A stretch of DNA of 64,000 nucleotides from Erwinia aphidicola (lineage in GTDB: Bacteria; Pseudomonadota; Gammaproteobacteria; Enterobacterales; Enterobacteriaceae), in contig NZ_JAMKCQ010000001.1 in assembly GCF_024169515.1 (NCBI RefSeq), forward strand, positions 4,464,001-4,528,000, written 5' to 3'. Position 1 is the stretch's first letter. The number at the start of each line of letters is the position of its first letter. The notes beneath the pieces are model-generated. The model saw only the letters and a list, made by a program, of their open reading frames with translations. It had not been told where the DNA came from and searched no databases. The position numbers and the translations under genes were made by a program. Below are positions 25,453-35,832 of the stretch, piece by piece.

Positions 25453-27090
25453 ATGAACGCCCCACAGCAAGCGAAAGCGCTGCGCAAGCGCCCGATGAAA
25501 CTCAGTACCTCCGTCAGCCTGATGGTCAGTGCGGTGATCGCCACGGTGCTGCTGATCGTCCATCTGTTCTATTTTTTTCAGATCAGCGACGTAACGCGCG
25601 ATGCGGTGAAAGATAAAGCGCTGGCGGTGGCGCGCACGCTGGCGGATTCGCCCGATATCCGGCTTGGGCTGACACAGTCGCCAGACAGCGACATTATCCA
25701 GCCGCTGGCCATGGCGGCGCAGCGCAGCAATGACCTGCTGTTTGTGGTGGTGACCAATATGGACGGCGTGCGCTTCTCGCATCCTAAGAAAGAGCTGATC
25801 GGTCAGCATTTTATCGGCAACGACCTCATCCCTGCCCTGTCCGGCCGCGAGAATATCGCCATTAACCACGGCAAGCTGGCGGAAGCGCTGCGCGTCTTTA
25901 CGCCGGTGTATGACAGCCAGCATAAGCAGATTGGCGTGGTGGCGATAGGTATCTCGCTGAGCGAAGTGGTACAGCAGGTGAATAAGAGCCGCTGGAATAT
26001 CCTGTGGACCGCCCTGTTCGGCATGCTGGCCGGCGCGCTGGGCACCTTCCTGCTGGTGCGGGCGGCCAAGAGCATTCTGTTCGGGCTGGAGCCTTATGAA
26101 ATCTCCACCCTGTTTGAGCAGCGGCAGTCGATGCTGCAGTCAATGAAAGAGGGGGTGATTGCCATTGACGATTGCTCGCAGGTGACGCTGATCAACCACG
26201 CAGCGCATCTGCTGTTTCGCGAGACCGGCGCGCAGGCCGCAGAGCGCGATATCAGTGCGGTGGTGGCCGACTCCGGCCCGCTGATCGCCAACCTGCATGA
26301 GGTACTGCAAACCGGCAGGCCGAAGCGCGATGCCGAGATTGATTTCAAGGGTCACCCGCTGCTGTGCAACACCATGCCGGTACGCAGCAATGGCGCCATT
26401 ATTGGGGCGATCTGCACCTTCAGGGACAAAACCGAGGTCAGCCAGCTGATGCAGCGCATGGACGGCCTGGTCAACTATGTCGATGCCCTGCGCGAGCGCT
26501 CGCACGAATTTATGAATAAGCTGCACGTGATCCTCGGCCTGCTGCACTTAAAAAGTTATGGCAAGATGGAGGATTATATTCTGAAAACCGCCAATAATTA
26601 CCAGACGGAGATTGGCTCCCTGCTGGGGAAAATTAAGTCTCCGGTGATTGCCGGATTCCTGTTAAGCAAGATGGGCCGCGCCTCCGATACCGGCAACCAG
26701 CTGATTATCAGCGATGAGAGCCTGCTGGCCGACAGCGGCAATGAACAGCAGGTGGCGGCCCTGATCACCGTACTCGGCAACCTGATTGAGAACGCGCTGG
26801 ATGCGGCGGGCGATCAGGGTGAAGGCGAAATCAGCGTGCTGCTGCACAGCCAGAACGGCTGGCTGACCTGCGTGGTCAGCGACGACGGCCCGGGCATTGC
26901 AGAGGAGCAGCTGGAGGCGATTTTCGCGCGCGGCGTGTCGTCAAAAGGTGAACAGCGCGGCGTCGGGCTGTTCCTTGCCCGGCAACAAACCGAGAGCCTT
27001 GGCGGCAAAATTATTGTAGAGTCCGAACCTGGCGTTTATACGCAATTTTTTGTACAACTGCCCTGGGATATAGAGAGTAAAAGCGCATGA
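25453..27090 (+). CDS. DcuS/DpiB-type sensor histidine kinase
   Basis: A 545-residue inner-membrane kinase of the CitA/DcuS family, which senses C4-dicarboxylates or citrate outside the cell. Order: first membrane helix (about 22-45), periplasmic PAS-like sensor (about 46-185), second helix (about 190-210), cytoplasmic PAS (about 225-335), then the kinase with phosphoacceptor His351 in ERSHEFMNKLHVILGLLHL, N box NLIENALDAA and G box DDGPGIAEEQL. ATG 25453 has CGGAG upstream; the longer frame has no ribosome site. It overlaps its response regulator by 4 bp. The nearby fumarate reductase, antiporter and fumarase genes make fumarate, malate or tartrate the likely signal. Confidence 0.9.
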   Translation: MNAPQQAKALRKRPMKLSTSVSLMVSAVIATVLLIVHLFYFFQISDVTRDAVKDKALAVARTLADSPDIRLGLTQSPDSDIIQPLAMAAQRSNDLLFVVVTNMDGVRFSHPKKELIGQHFIGNDLIPALSGRENIAINHGKLAEALRVFTPVYDSQHKQIGVVAIGISLSEVVQQVNKSRWNILWTALFGMLAGALGTFLLVRAAKSILFGLEPYEISTLFEQRQSMLQSMKEGVIAIDDCSQVTLINHAAHLLFRETGAQAAERDISAVVADSGPLIANLHEVLQTGRPKRDAEIDFKGHPLLCNTMPVRSNGAIIGAICTFRDKTEVSQLMQRMDGLVNYVDALRERSHEFMNKLHVILGLLHLKSYGKMEDYILKTANNYQTEIGSLLGKIKSPVIAGFLLSKMGRASDTGNQLIISDESLLADSGNEQQVAALITVLGNLIENALDAAGDQGEGEISVLLHSQNGWLTCVVSDDGPGIAEEQLEAIFARGVSSKGEQRGVGLFLARQQTESLGGKIIVESEPGVYTQFFVQLPWDIESKSA

Positions 27091-27806
27091 TCAATGTTTT
27101 AGTCGTCGATGATGATGCGATGGTGGCAGAGCTGAACCGCTGCTATGTCGCACAATTACCCGGTTTTCACTGCTGTGATGTGGCCTCAACCCTGCAACAC
27201 GCGCGGGACCGGGTGCTGGATCCGGAATTCGCCATCGATCTGATTTTGCTGGATGTGTATATGCAGCAGGATAACGGGCTGGACCTGCTGCCGGTACTAC
27301 GCGAAGCGGGCCGCGCCATCGATGTGATTGTTATCTCCTCCGCCGCCGATGCCGCCACCATCAAGCAGTCGCTGCACTACGGCGTGGTTGATTATCTGAT
27401 TAAGCCTTTCCAGTTTGCCCGTTTCGAAGAGGCGCTGACCGGCTGGAAGCAGAAGAAGACGCTGATGGATAATCATCAGTTCTACGAGCAGGCCGACGTT
27501 GATCAGTTGATCCACGGCAATCCTGCCGCCGCGGAGGATCCCAAGCGCCTGCCGAAAGGGTTAACGCCGCAGACGTTACGCACCCTGTGCCAGTGGATTG
27601 ATGCGCACCCCACGGAGGAGTTTTCCACTGACGATCTGGCAGCGGCGGTGAATATTTCTCGCGTCTCCTGCCGTAAATATCTGATCTGGCTGGCGCAGGT
27701 CAATATTCTGTTTACCAGCATTCACTACGGCGCCACCGGCCGCCCGGTGTACCGCTATCGCCTGCAGGCGGAACACAGCGCGCTGCTTAAGCAGTATTGT
27801 CAGTAA
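27087..27806 (+). CDS. CitB/DcuR-type response regulator
   Basis: A 239-residue response regulator: receiver domain with phosphoacceptor Asp56 in LILLDVYMQ, the Lys in LIKPF, and a C-terminal helix-turn-helix (FSTDDLAAAVNISRVSCRKYLIWL). DcuR and DpiA share this architecture. Partner of the overlapping sensor kinase (ATGA junction). Likely targets are the divergent reductase and antiporter promoters at 31722-32319. It converges on apbE with a 20-bp overlap of the two coding ends. Confidence 0.9.
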   Translation: MINVLVVDDDAMVAELNRCYVAQLPGFHCCDVASTLQHARDRVLDPEFAIDLILLDVYMQQDNGLDLLPVLREAGRAIDVIVISSAADAATIKQSLHYGVVDYLIKPFQFARFEEALTGWKQKKTLMDNHQFYEQADVDQLIHGNPAAAEDPKRLPKGLTPQTLRTLCQWIDAHPTEEFSTDDLAAAVNISRVSCRKYLIWLAQVNILFTSIHYGATGRPVYRYRLQAEHSALLKQYCQ

Positions 27807-28749
27807 GACGGTAGCGGGCGTCTGACAGCGTAAAGCGGAACTGGCGCTGCGATGAGCAGATCACCTGCCGATCGCGGGTAACGAAGATGGCCTCAATGTG
27901 CGGATAGTCGCCAAGGTAGGCGAGGCCTTTTTCGACGCCCATGCCGTACATCAGGGTGGTCCAGATATCACCGTCAATCGAGTTTTCAGAAACAATCGTG
28001 ACGCTCAGCAGCTCGTTATCCAGCGGGTAGCCGCTCTGCGGGTCGAGAATGTGATGGTATAAGCGCCCGTCGAGCTCGAAGTAGCGCTCGTAGATCCCCG
28101 ATGTCACCACCGATTTTCCCGTGACGTTTATCACACCGATCAGCTCATCATCGCGGCCAAACGGCTGTTTCAGACCAATGCCCCACGCCTGCCCGCCACT
28201 GTCACCCAGCGTCTGCACATTGCCGCCGAGATTAATCAGCGCGTGCGCCACCTGCTGCTGGCGCAGATAGTCACGCACCACGTCGGCAATGTAGCCTTTG
28301 GCAATCGCGCCGAGGTCAATTTCCATACCGGCCTGCTGCAGAAACACCGAACGCGCCCCGGCATCAAGGATCACCTGCTGCGGATCGGTGAGCGCCAGCA
28401 GGCCACGCAGCTCGCCGGCGGGCGGCACGCTGCTGCCCTGAAAGCCAATTTTCCAGCGCTTAACCAGCGGGCCAATGGTGAAGTTAAAACTGCTGCCCGG
28501 CAGAACGCTGACCGCTCTGGCGCGGGCAATGAGGTCAAACACCGGCTGGCTGACCACCACCGCATGCTGACCGGCGGCGTGGTTAATCGCCATCACTTCC
28601 GACGCATTGCGGTTAACGGTTAAGCTGTTTTCCTGCTGCTTGATCAGCCGGAAGACGTTGCGCGCCAGGGTTTCATCGTGGTCGAACAGCTTGAGCAGGA
28701 TGGGCGAGCCCATCATCACGGCGGAATAGGTGTAAGAACCTGCAGGCAT
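27787..28749 (-). CDS. apbE: FAD:protein FMN transferase (ApbE family)
   Basis: A 320-residue ApbE-family flavin transferase, which moves FMN from FAD onto a Thr/Ser of a client protein. The FAD/metal-site motifs are visible: DLGAIAKGYIADVVRDYL, INLGGNVQTLG, and HHILDPQSGYP with the late SIDGDIWTT loop. There is no signal peptide or lipobox, so it acts in the cytoplasm, unlike the periplasmic ApbE lipoproteins. ATG 28749 has AGGAGG eight bases upstream. The client is almost certainly the FMN-bind domain of the fumarate reductase encoded just upstream on the same strand; the pair is separated by a palindromic repeat block. Confidence 0.92.
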   Translation of the reverse strand: MPAGSYTYSAVMMGSPILLKLFDHDETLARNVFRLIKQQENSLTVNRNASEVMAINHAAGQHAVVVSQPVFDLIARARAVSVLPGSSFNFTIGPLVKRWKIGFQGSSVPPAGELRGLLALTDPQQVILDAGARSVFLQQAGMEIDLGAIAKGYIADVVRDYLRQQQVAHALINLGGNVQTLGDSGGQAWGIGLKQPFGRDDELIGVINVTGKSVVTSGIYERYFELDGRLYHHILDPQSGYPLDNELLSVTIVSENSIDGDIWTTLMYGMGVEKGLAYLGDYPHIEAIFVTRDRQVICSSQRQFRFTLSDARYRLTDNTA

Positions 28750-28768
28750 GGTGCCATCCTCCTGGCAA

Positions 28769-28935
28769 AACGGGCGAGGCATGCCTCGCCCCTACGGATT
28801 GTTGCGCGTTAAACCTCAGGGGTCGGGCATGCCTCGCCCCTACGGATTGTTGCGCGTTGAACCGCAGGGGTCGGGCATGCCTCGCCCCTACGGATGGTTG
28901 CGCGTTGAACCGTAGGGGTCGGGCATGCCCGACCC
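28769..28935. repeat. tandem 48-bp palindromic repeats (REP/BIME type)
   Basis: Three near-identical units plus a partial fourth at a 48-bp period (starts about 28771, 28821, 28869, 28917). Each has a hairpin core of the form GGTCGGGCATGCCTCGCCCC followed by TACGGATTGTTGCGCGTT. The first core (28772-28791) and the last (28916-28935) are perfect 20-bp palindromes; the middle two combine the halves. They fill the gap between the reductase gene and apbE on one presumed transcript, where they may stabilise upstream mRNA or reduce read-through. Confidence 0.85.
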
Positions 28936-28943
28936 GCCGTTGA

Positions 28944-31721
28944 TTACTGTTTTGCGTAATTCGCCGCGTTACGCCCGGCCAGGATCCCGAAGATAATGAT
29001 ATCCGCGACCGCGTTACCGCCGATGCGGTTAGCACCGTGGATGCCGCCAACCACCTCACCCGCCGCCCACGCGCCGTGGATCACCTGCTTCTGCGCATCA
29101 AGCACCGCGGTATCGGTGTTGATGGTGACGCCGCCCATCGTGTGGTGGACCCCCGGGGCGATGCGGATAGCATAATAGGGCCCCTTGTTCAGCGGGTGAC
29201 GCAGCGCGGTGGTGCGCCCGAAATCCTCATCCTTCTGCTGCGCAACAAATTCATTGTAGCGCCCCAGCGTGGTTTGCAGCGCTTCCTGGTCCATATTCAG
29301 CTTCACCGCCAGTTCGTGCGGGGTCGGGGCGCTAATCACAAACCCTTTGGCGATATATTCGTCGGCGGCTTTGTTAGCCGCACGCACCTGGTCGTCAAAG
29401 ATAATCCAGGCGCTTTTTTCCGGCAGCGCGATGATCTCCGCCGACACTTTGTCGCGCGTCTCCATCTCGTTATAGAAGCGCTGACCGGCCTGGCTGACCA
29501 GAATCGCCCCGCCGCCGCGAATCGCTTCGGAGACCAGGTAAGAAGTGGTCTGCTCAACGGTAGGGTGGATCTGAATCTCGCCCATATCGACGGTATCAGC
29601 GCCAATCTGTTGCAACAGTGCGATGCCGCTGCCGGTGGCGCCTTTATGGTTGGTGGTCACAAAGCCGTCCAGCTCAGGGCGGTATTTCACCACCATTTCG
29701 CGGTTGGCGCTGAAGCCGCCGGTGGCGACGATCACGCTTTTAGCGTTGAGAATGCGGCTGTCGTTGTACTCATCCACCACCTTCACGCCGCTCACCGCGC
29801 CGTTTTCAACCAGGATTTCGGCCACCGAGGTTTCCAGCAGCACTTCAATTTCACGCTGATTGACGTTTTTCACCAGGCCGCTAATCAGGAAGCCGCCGAC
29901 CGCTGAACGGTCCGCCGGACGGTGGGTACGATCGATGCTCATGCCGCCGGTAATGGTGATGTCGTTGAGTTCAATGCCGTGGTTTGCCAGCCAGTCGATG
30001 GCTTCCGGGGCCAGGTCGACAAACTCGCGCAGCAGTGCAGGATTGTTTTTAAACTTGCCGCCTTTCAGCGTCTCTTCGTAGAACAGCTCTTTGCTGTCCT
30101 CAATGCCTTTCAGCTTCTGGAAACGGGTTTCCGCCGCGTTCATCCCGACCGAGGCTTTGATGGTGTTGCCGCCGATGGTGGGCATCTTCTCGATAATCAC
30201 CACGTGCGCCCCGGCTTCCGAAGCCTGAATCGCCGCCGCCAGGCCTGCACCGCCGCTGCCGACCACCACCACATCGTAGTTCTGCGGTGCCTGCGGGTTG
30301 CCGCCCTCTTCAATCACATGCTCCTTGCTGGAGGTGGTCAGTGCGCGGGAGACCGCTTTTTTCAACGCCTCACTCTGGGTCGTCGCCCCGGTGATCGCAT
30401 CCACGTGCGGGCTGTTAGCCACCAGCATGCGGCTACGCAGGCTTTCAAAGGTGGTGGTGAAGTCGACGTCCAGCGTGTCGTCCGGCACCAGGGTGATATC
30501 GGTGATACGGTCGGTGTCGAGCACCACGTTGATGCGCAGCTTAAGCGCTTCGGCTTCCACTTTTTCCTGATAAACCCCGGCCTTGTATTTACGGCCGCCG
30601 GTGCTGACGTCGCGGATCATTGCATCGACCAGCGAGAAGCGCCACAGCGGTTCCGGGATGTTAAGGGCTTCACGCTGGGTGCTGTCGATAAACAGCTCCA
30701 GGTGATCATTTTTGATAATGCGGTCGGCCCAGTCCGGGTAAGCAATACAGGCTTTACCCACGGCAACCAGATCGAAGCCGTGCTCCAGCGCGCTTTCCGC
30801 ATCGGCTTTATTCACCACGCCGCCGACGCCAATCACCGGCACTTTGGCCAGGGTTTCAGAGCGCTGCGCGAGGTATTTAGTGATTAACGGCGTTGGGTCT
30901 TCGCGGTCGACAATCGACGGGCGCAGCAGCTGGCCAACGGAGAAGTGGACATAGTCGAGACCGCGCGCCGCCAGTTTTTCTAACAGGTACAGCGTGTCAT
31001 CCCAGCGGATGCCCGGGACTTCCAGCTCTTCCGGCGAGAAGCGATAGCCGATAATAAAGGACGGCGCGGCAAAGCGTTGCGCCATTTTATGGGTGATCTC
31101 CAGCACTTCCAGCGGGAAGCGCGCGCGGTTATCGCGGCTACCGCCCCACTTGTCATCACGCTGGTTGGAGTTAGGTGAGTAGAACTGCTGGATAAGATAG
31201 GTGTTGGCACCGTGGATCTCAACGCCGTCAAAGCCCGCTTTAATTGCGCGGTTCACCGCATCACCGAACTTGGTGATCATCACCTCCACTTCTTCTGCCG
31301 TCAGCGCCTGCGGGGTGGTGGCGCCTTCACGCGGCGCGGCAATGGCGCTGGGTGCCACGGGGGTTCTGCCGCCAATCAGCTCAGGCTCCACCATGCGGCC
31401 GCCGTGGTAAATCTGCAGAATCGCTTTCGAACCTTTTGACTTGATCGCGTCCGCAATTTTGCTTAAACCGGAAATTTTGTTGTCGCTGTCAATGGCAATG
31501 GCACCCGGGAACGCCGGGCCTTTCGGGTCGATAAAGCAGCATTCCACAATCACAGTACCAATGCTGCCCGCGCGATCGCGATAGTACTCAACCAGCTCGC
31601 TGGTTACCGTACCATCATAAAATCCGGTACAGGTAGTCATCGGCGCCATGAGTAAACGGTTTTTAAGTACGGCGCCATTTGGCAGTGTCAGCGGGTTAAG
31701 GATCGGGGTGATGGTATTCAT
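28944..31721 (-). CDS. soluble NADH:fumarate reductase, three-domain flavoprotein
   Basis: A 925-residue cytoplasmic protein in three parts. Residues 1 to about 370 form an Old-Yellow-Enzyme-type NADH:flavin oxidoreductase (NRLLMAPMTTCTG, GVEIHGANTYLIQQF, VIGVGGV). Residues about 380-465 form an FMN-bind domain with the ApbE acceptor sequence DAITGATTQS, Thr447 being the expected covalent FMN site. Residues about 480-925 are a FAD-dependent fumarate-reductase domain starting VVVVGSGGAGLAAAI with the active-site part GVHHTMGGVTINTD. Soluble reductases of this layout in Klebsiella are fumarate reductases flavinylated by ApbE. Ribosome site GGAG precedes the ATG. Related urocanate- or acrylate-type specificity cannot be excluded. 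Confidence 0.88.
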   Translation of the reverse strand: MNTITPILNPLTLPNGAVLKNRLLMAPMTTCTGFYDGTVTSELVEYYRDRAGSIGTVIVECCFIDPKGPAFPGAIAIDSDNKISGLSKIADAIKSKGSKAILQIYHGGRMVEPELIGGRTPVAPSAIAAPREGATTPQALTAEEVEVMITKFGDAVNRAIKAGFDGVEIHGANTYLIQQFYSPNSNQRDDKWGGSRDNRARFPLEVLEITHKMAQRFAAPSFIIGYRFSPEELEVPGIRWDDTLYLLEKLAARGLDYVHFSVGQLLRPSIVDREDPTPLITKYLAQRSETLAKVPVIGVGGVVNKADAESALEHGFDLVAVGKACIAYPDWADRIIKNDHLELFIDSTQREALNIPEPLWRFSLVDAMIRDVSTGGRKYKAGVYQEKVEAEALKLRINVVLDTDRITDITLVPDDTLDVDFTTTFESLRSRMLVANSPHVDAITGATTQSEALKKAVSRALTTSSKEHVIEEGGNPQAPQNYDVVVVGSGGAGLAAAIQASEAGAHVVIIEKMPTIGGNTIKASVGMNAAETRFQKLKGIEDSKELFYEETLKGGKFKNNPALLREFVDLAPEAIDWLANHGIELNDITITGGMSIDRTHRPADRSAVGGFLISGLVKNVNQREIEVLLETSVAEILVENGAVSGVKVVDEYNDSRILNAKSVIVATGGFSANREMVVKYRPELDGFVTTNHKGATGSGIALLQQIGADTVDMGEIQIHPTVEQTTSYLVSEAIRGGGAILVSQAGQRFYNEMETRDKVSAEIIALPEKSAWIIFDDQVRAANKAADEYIAKGFVISAPTPHELAVKLNMDQEALQTTLGRYNEFVAQQKDEDFGRTTALRHPLNKGPYYAIRIAPGVHHTMGGVTINTDTAVLDAQKQVIHGAWAAGEVVGGIHGANRIGGNAVADIIIFGILAGRNAANYAKQ

Positions 31722-32319
31722 TTAGTGAACTCCGAAATTTAAAAGTTTTGAATTCTTTGTTGACCGATTTCTTATAATTATTCTGTGGTCCGATGTCATG
31801 GGATTAATATACCAATTAATTTAGCTACAATAGTTATTTATTTAGTTTTTTAACTTTTAAATAAATCCAGCCAATAATTCACGTAATGATGAGAGTAATT
31901 GTCATTCTAATTGTTAACCAATAGTTTCCAAAAATCAACCTTTCGTTCACATCATAATAAATACCATTAAATTCAAATTCTTATGCAAATGATACTGGCA
32001 TTTTATTGTACCTGGCTTTAGGTTATGCCACCCTAATCGACGCAATCCCCAAACCTGCCATCGTCTAATTAACGGCGATTGTTAAAAAATAAAATCACAA
32101 ATTTATTTTTATTGATCTCGATCAAAGTCTATATTTAGAGAAGTATCATTATATTCCTATCCACCCAGTAAATAAGCTCAGAAATTATCGGGGCCAGCAA
32201 AAATTATTTTTGGACGTTTCGGTCAAACAACGATATAAACAGAAAAGTAAGTAAAAAAATCATCAATGAGATACCGGGACATCTTCTACCGCATTCTTCT
32301 TAACTTGCAGATAAAAACT
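31722..32319. promoter_or_regulatory. divergent control region of reductase and antiporter genes
   Basis: A 598-bp AT-rich region between the divergent reductase and antiporter genes. It includes the FNR-type site at 32112-32125. It is the natural place for the response regulator to act. No gene is seen in it; the antiporter frame extends left to an ATG at 32266 but without a ribosome site. Confidence 0.6.
32112..32125 (+). promoter_or_regulatory. FNR box
   Basis: TTGATCTCGATCAA is a perfect match to the FNR consensus (TTGAT-4-ATCAA). Its centre is 32118.5; a TATATT at 32150-32155 would put the start site near 32160-32162, so the box sits close to -41.5, the class II activator position. It would turn on the antiporter-fumarase genes when oxygen is absent. 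Confidence 0.8.
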
Positions 32320-33828
32320 ATGAAACCAACAGTGATGAGTGAACCCGCGAAGGCTGCTCCAGCCTCTTCGGGGCAAAAAAAACACCTGATCATGCTCTTC
32401 CTGCCTGTGCTGGTCGCGGTGCTGCTGTTACTGGTGCCGGTTCCGCAAGGACTGGAACCTTACGCCTGGCACTTCTTCGCCATCTTCGTCGGCGTGATTG
32501 TCGGTTTGATCTTCGAACCGCTGCCGGGGGCCGTTATCGGGCTGACCGGCGTGGTGGTGATCGCGCTGTTCAGTCAGTGGCTACTGTTCAGCCCGGCTGA
32601 GCTGGCCGATCCGAAATTTAAAACGGCAACGCAGGCGTTTAAGTGGGCGGTTAGCGGATTTGGTAACTCCACCGTCTGGCTGATCTTTGGTGCCTTTATG
32701 TTCGCCGCTGGCTATGACAAAACGCAGTTTGGGCGCCGTCTGGCGCTGATTCTGGTGAAGTATCTTGGCCGCCGCAGCCTGACGCTCGGCTACGCCATCA
32801 CTTTCGCGGACCTGCTGCTGGCCCCGTTCACCCCGTCCAATACCGCGCGCAGCGGCGGCACTATCTACCCGATTATTGCTAACCTGCCGCCGCTGTACGG
32901 TTCAAAACCGAATGACCCAAGCGCGCGTAAAATCGGTTCTTACCTGATGTGGGTCGCCATCACCGCCGCCTGTATCACCAGCTCAATGTTCCTGTCGGCG
33001 TTGGCGCCTAACCTGCTGGCGCTGGCGCTGGTGAAAAGCATTATCGGGTTTGATATCTCCTGGGGCATGTGGTTCCTCGCCTTCCTGCCGCTGGGCCTGC
33101 TGCTGCTGCTGACCATGCCGCTGCTGGCATACTGGTTCTACCCGCCGGAAGTGAAGTTCAACGATGAAGTGCCGCGCTGGGCGATCGGCGAACTGGAAAA
33201 ACTCGGTAAGCTGACCCGTAACGAAATCCTGCTGCTGGTGTTCGTGGTCTCTGCCCTGCTGATGTGGATTTTCGCTACCGCCTGGATTGAGCCGGCGATG
33301 GCCGCCCTGCTGGTGGTGGTGCTGATGCTGTGGACTGGCGTGCTGAACTGGAACGACATCACCAGCAACAAACCGGCGTGGAATACCTTTGCCTGGTTCG
33401 CTACCCTGGTGGCGCTGGCGGACGGCCTGGCACGCGTTGGCTTTATCGCCTGGCTGGGTAAAGAGGGTGGCCAGCTGCTGCAGGGTTACGACCCGCAGGT
33501 TTCTGCGGTGGCGCTGATGATTGCCTTCTTCCTGCTGCACTACCTGTTTGCCAGTACCACGGCGCATACCACCGCACTGTTACCGGCCATGCTGACCATC
33601 GCGGCCTCTATCCCGGGCATCAACATGCCGGTGTTCTGCCTGATGATGTGTACCTCACTGGGTTTAATGGGCATTATCACCCCTTACGGCACCGGCCCAA
33701 GCCCGATTTACTATGGTAGCGGTTACCTGCCAACCAAAGACTACTGGCGCCTTGGCACCATCTTCGGCGCCATCTTCCTTTGCGCACTGATGCTGATTGG
33801 CTATCCGTGGATGGTGATGATGTTCTGA
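32320..33828 (+). CDS. CitT/TtdT-type dicarboxylate:succinate antiporter (DASS family)
   Basis: A 502-residue inner-membrane carrier with 12-14 helices that follows Escherichia coli CitT along its length: LVPVPQGLEPYAWHFFAIFVGVIVGLIFEP, LAPFTPSNTARSGGTIYPI (a substrate-binding SNT motif) and the late ITPYGTGPSPIYYGSGY. CitT and TtdT exchange citrate or tartrate for succinate. Here succinate made by the fumarate reductase could be exchanged for fumarate, malate or tartrate. Starts at ATG 32266, 32320 or 32335 are possible; 32320 best fits family length, though no ribosome site is strong. A fumarase gene follows on the same strand. Confidence 0.87.
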   Translation: MKPTVMSEPAKAAPASSGQKKHLIMLFLPVLVAVLLLLVPVPQGLEPYAWHFFAIFVGVIVGLIFEPLPGAVIGLTGVVVIALFSQWLLFSPAELADPKFKTATQAFKWAVSGFGNSTVWLIFGAFMFAAGYDKTQFGRRLALILVKYLGRRSLTLGYAITFADLLLAPFTPSNTARSGGTIYPIIANLPPLYGSKPNDPSARKIGSYLMWVAITAACITSSMFLSALAPNLLALALVKSIIGFDISWGMWFLAFLPLGLLLLLTMPLLAYWFYPPEVKFNDEVPRWAIGELEKLGKLTRNEILLLVFVVSALLMWIFATAWIEPAMAALLVVVLMLWTGVLNWNDITSNKPAWNTFAWFATLVALADGLARVGFIAWLGKEGGQLLQGYDPQVSAVALMIAFFLLHYLFASTTAHTTALLPAMLTIAASIPGINMPVFCLMMCTSLGLMGIITPYGTGPSPIYYGSGYLPTKDYWRLGTIFGAIFLCALMLIGYPWMVMMF

Positions 33829-33896
33829 TGATTTTCATCACAGAGCCACGATGAACCATGCAGATGTTGCAACAATGTAATACCATTCCCCTACCC

Positions 33897-33920
33897 GCCG
33901 GTCTCGCTCCTGAGACCGGC
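33897..33920 (+). terminator. intercistronic hairpin between antiporter and fumarase genes
   Basis: A perfect 9-bp stem (GCCGGTCTC / GAGACCGGC) with a 6-nt loop, followed by A-rich rather than T-rich sequence. It could be a weak terminator on the minus strand or an mRNA-stabilising hairpin separating the two genes' expression. Confidence 0.4.
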
Positions 33921-33998
33921 AGGATAAAAACAACGCATTATCGCCAGTGATGTTGTGCGCCAGAGCCCGGCGGCAACCGGTCATTAAGTGAGAAAACA

Positions 33999-35645
<1,647 letters not shown>

Positions 35646-35677
35646 AAGTCTGAATCGTTGTTTTATGCCTTTCCCAC

Positions 35678-35709
35678 GGGCGGCCCCTCTCTCAGGGGCC
35701 GCCCTTTTT
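35678..35709 (+). terminator. rho-independent terminator of the fumarase gene
   Basis: A perfect stem (GGGCGGCCCCT / AGGGGCCGCCC) with a short CTCTC loop region, followed by TTTTTA. It ends the antiporter-fumarase transcript. Confidence 0.9.
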
Positions 35710-35732
35710 ATTGCATTCAGCCCGGTAATTTA

Positions 35733-35763
35733 TGATTTTTTATGCAAAATTATCAATTATTCA
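35733..35763 (+). promoter_or_regulatory. possible ArgR (ARG box) region
   Basis: TGATTTTTTATGCA (35733-35746) matches the 14-bp ARG-box core at 12 positions and a second, weaker half-match ends at 35763. The spacing (17 bp centre to centre) is shorter than the usual 21 bp, so this is only suggestive, but argC is the gene downstream. Confidence 0.3.
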
Positions 35764-35832
35764 GTCATTTCACATTGTCGCGTCGCGACAAATCTTTCAT
35801 AATCTGGCGACATCCTAATTTTTAAGGCGAAG

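Noticed and set aside
29037..30887. Long plus-strand frames (289 and 321 codons) opposite the fumarate reductase gene
   Set aside because: Shadows of the reductase coding sequence; compositionally odd (His, Arg and Gln rich) with no family likeness.
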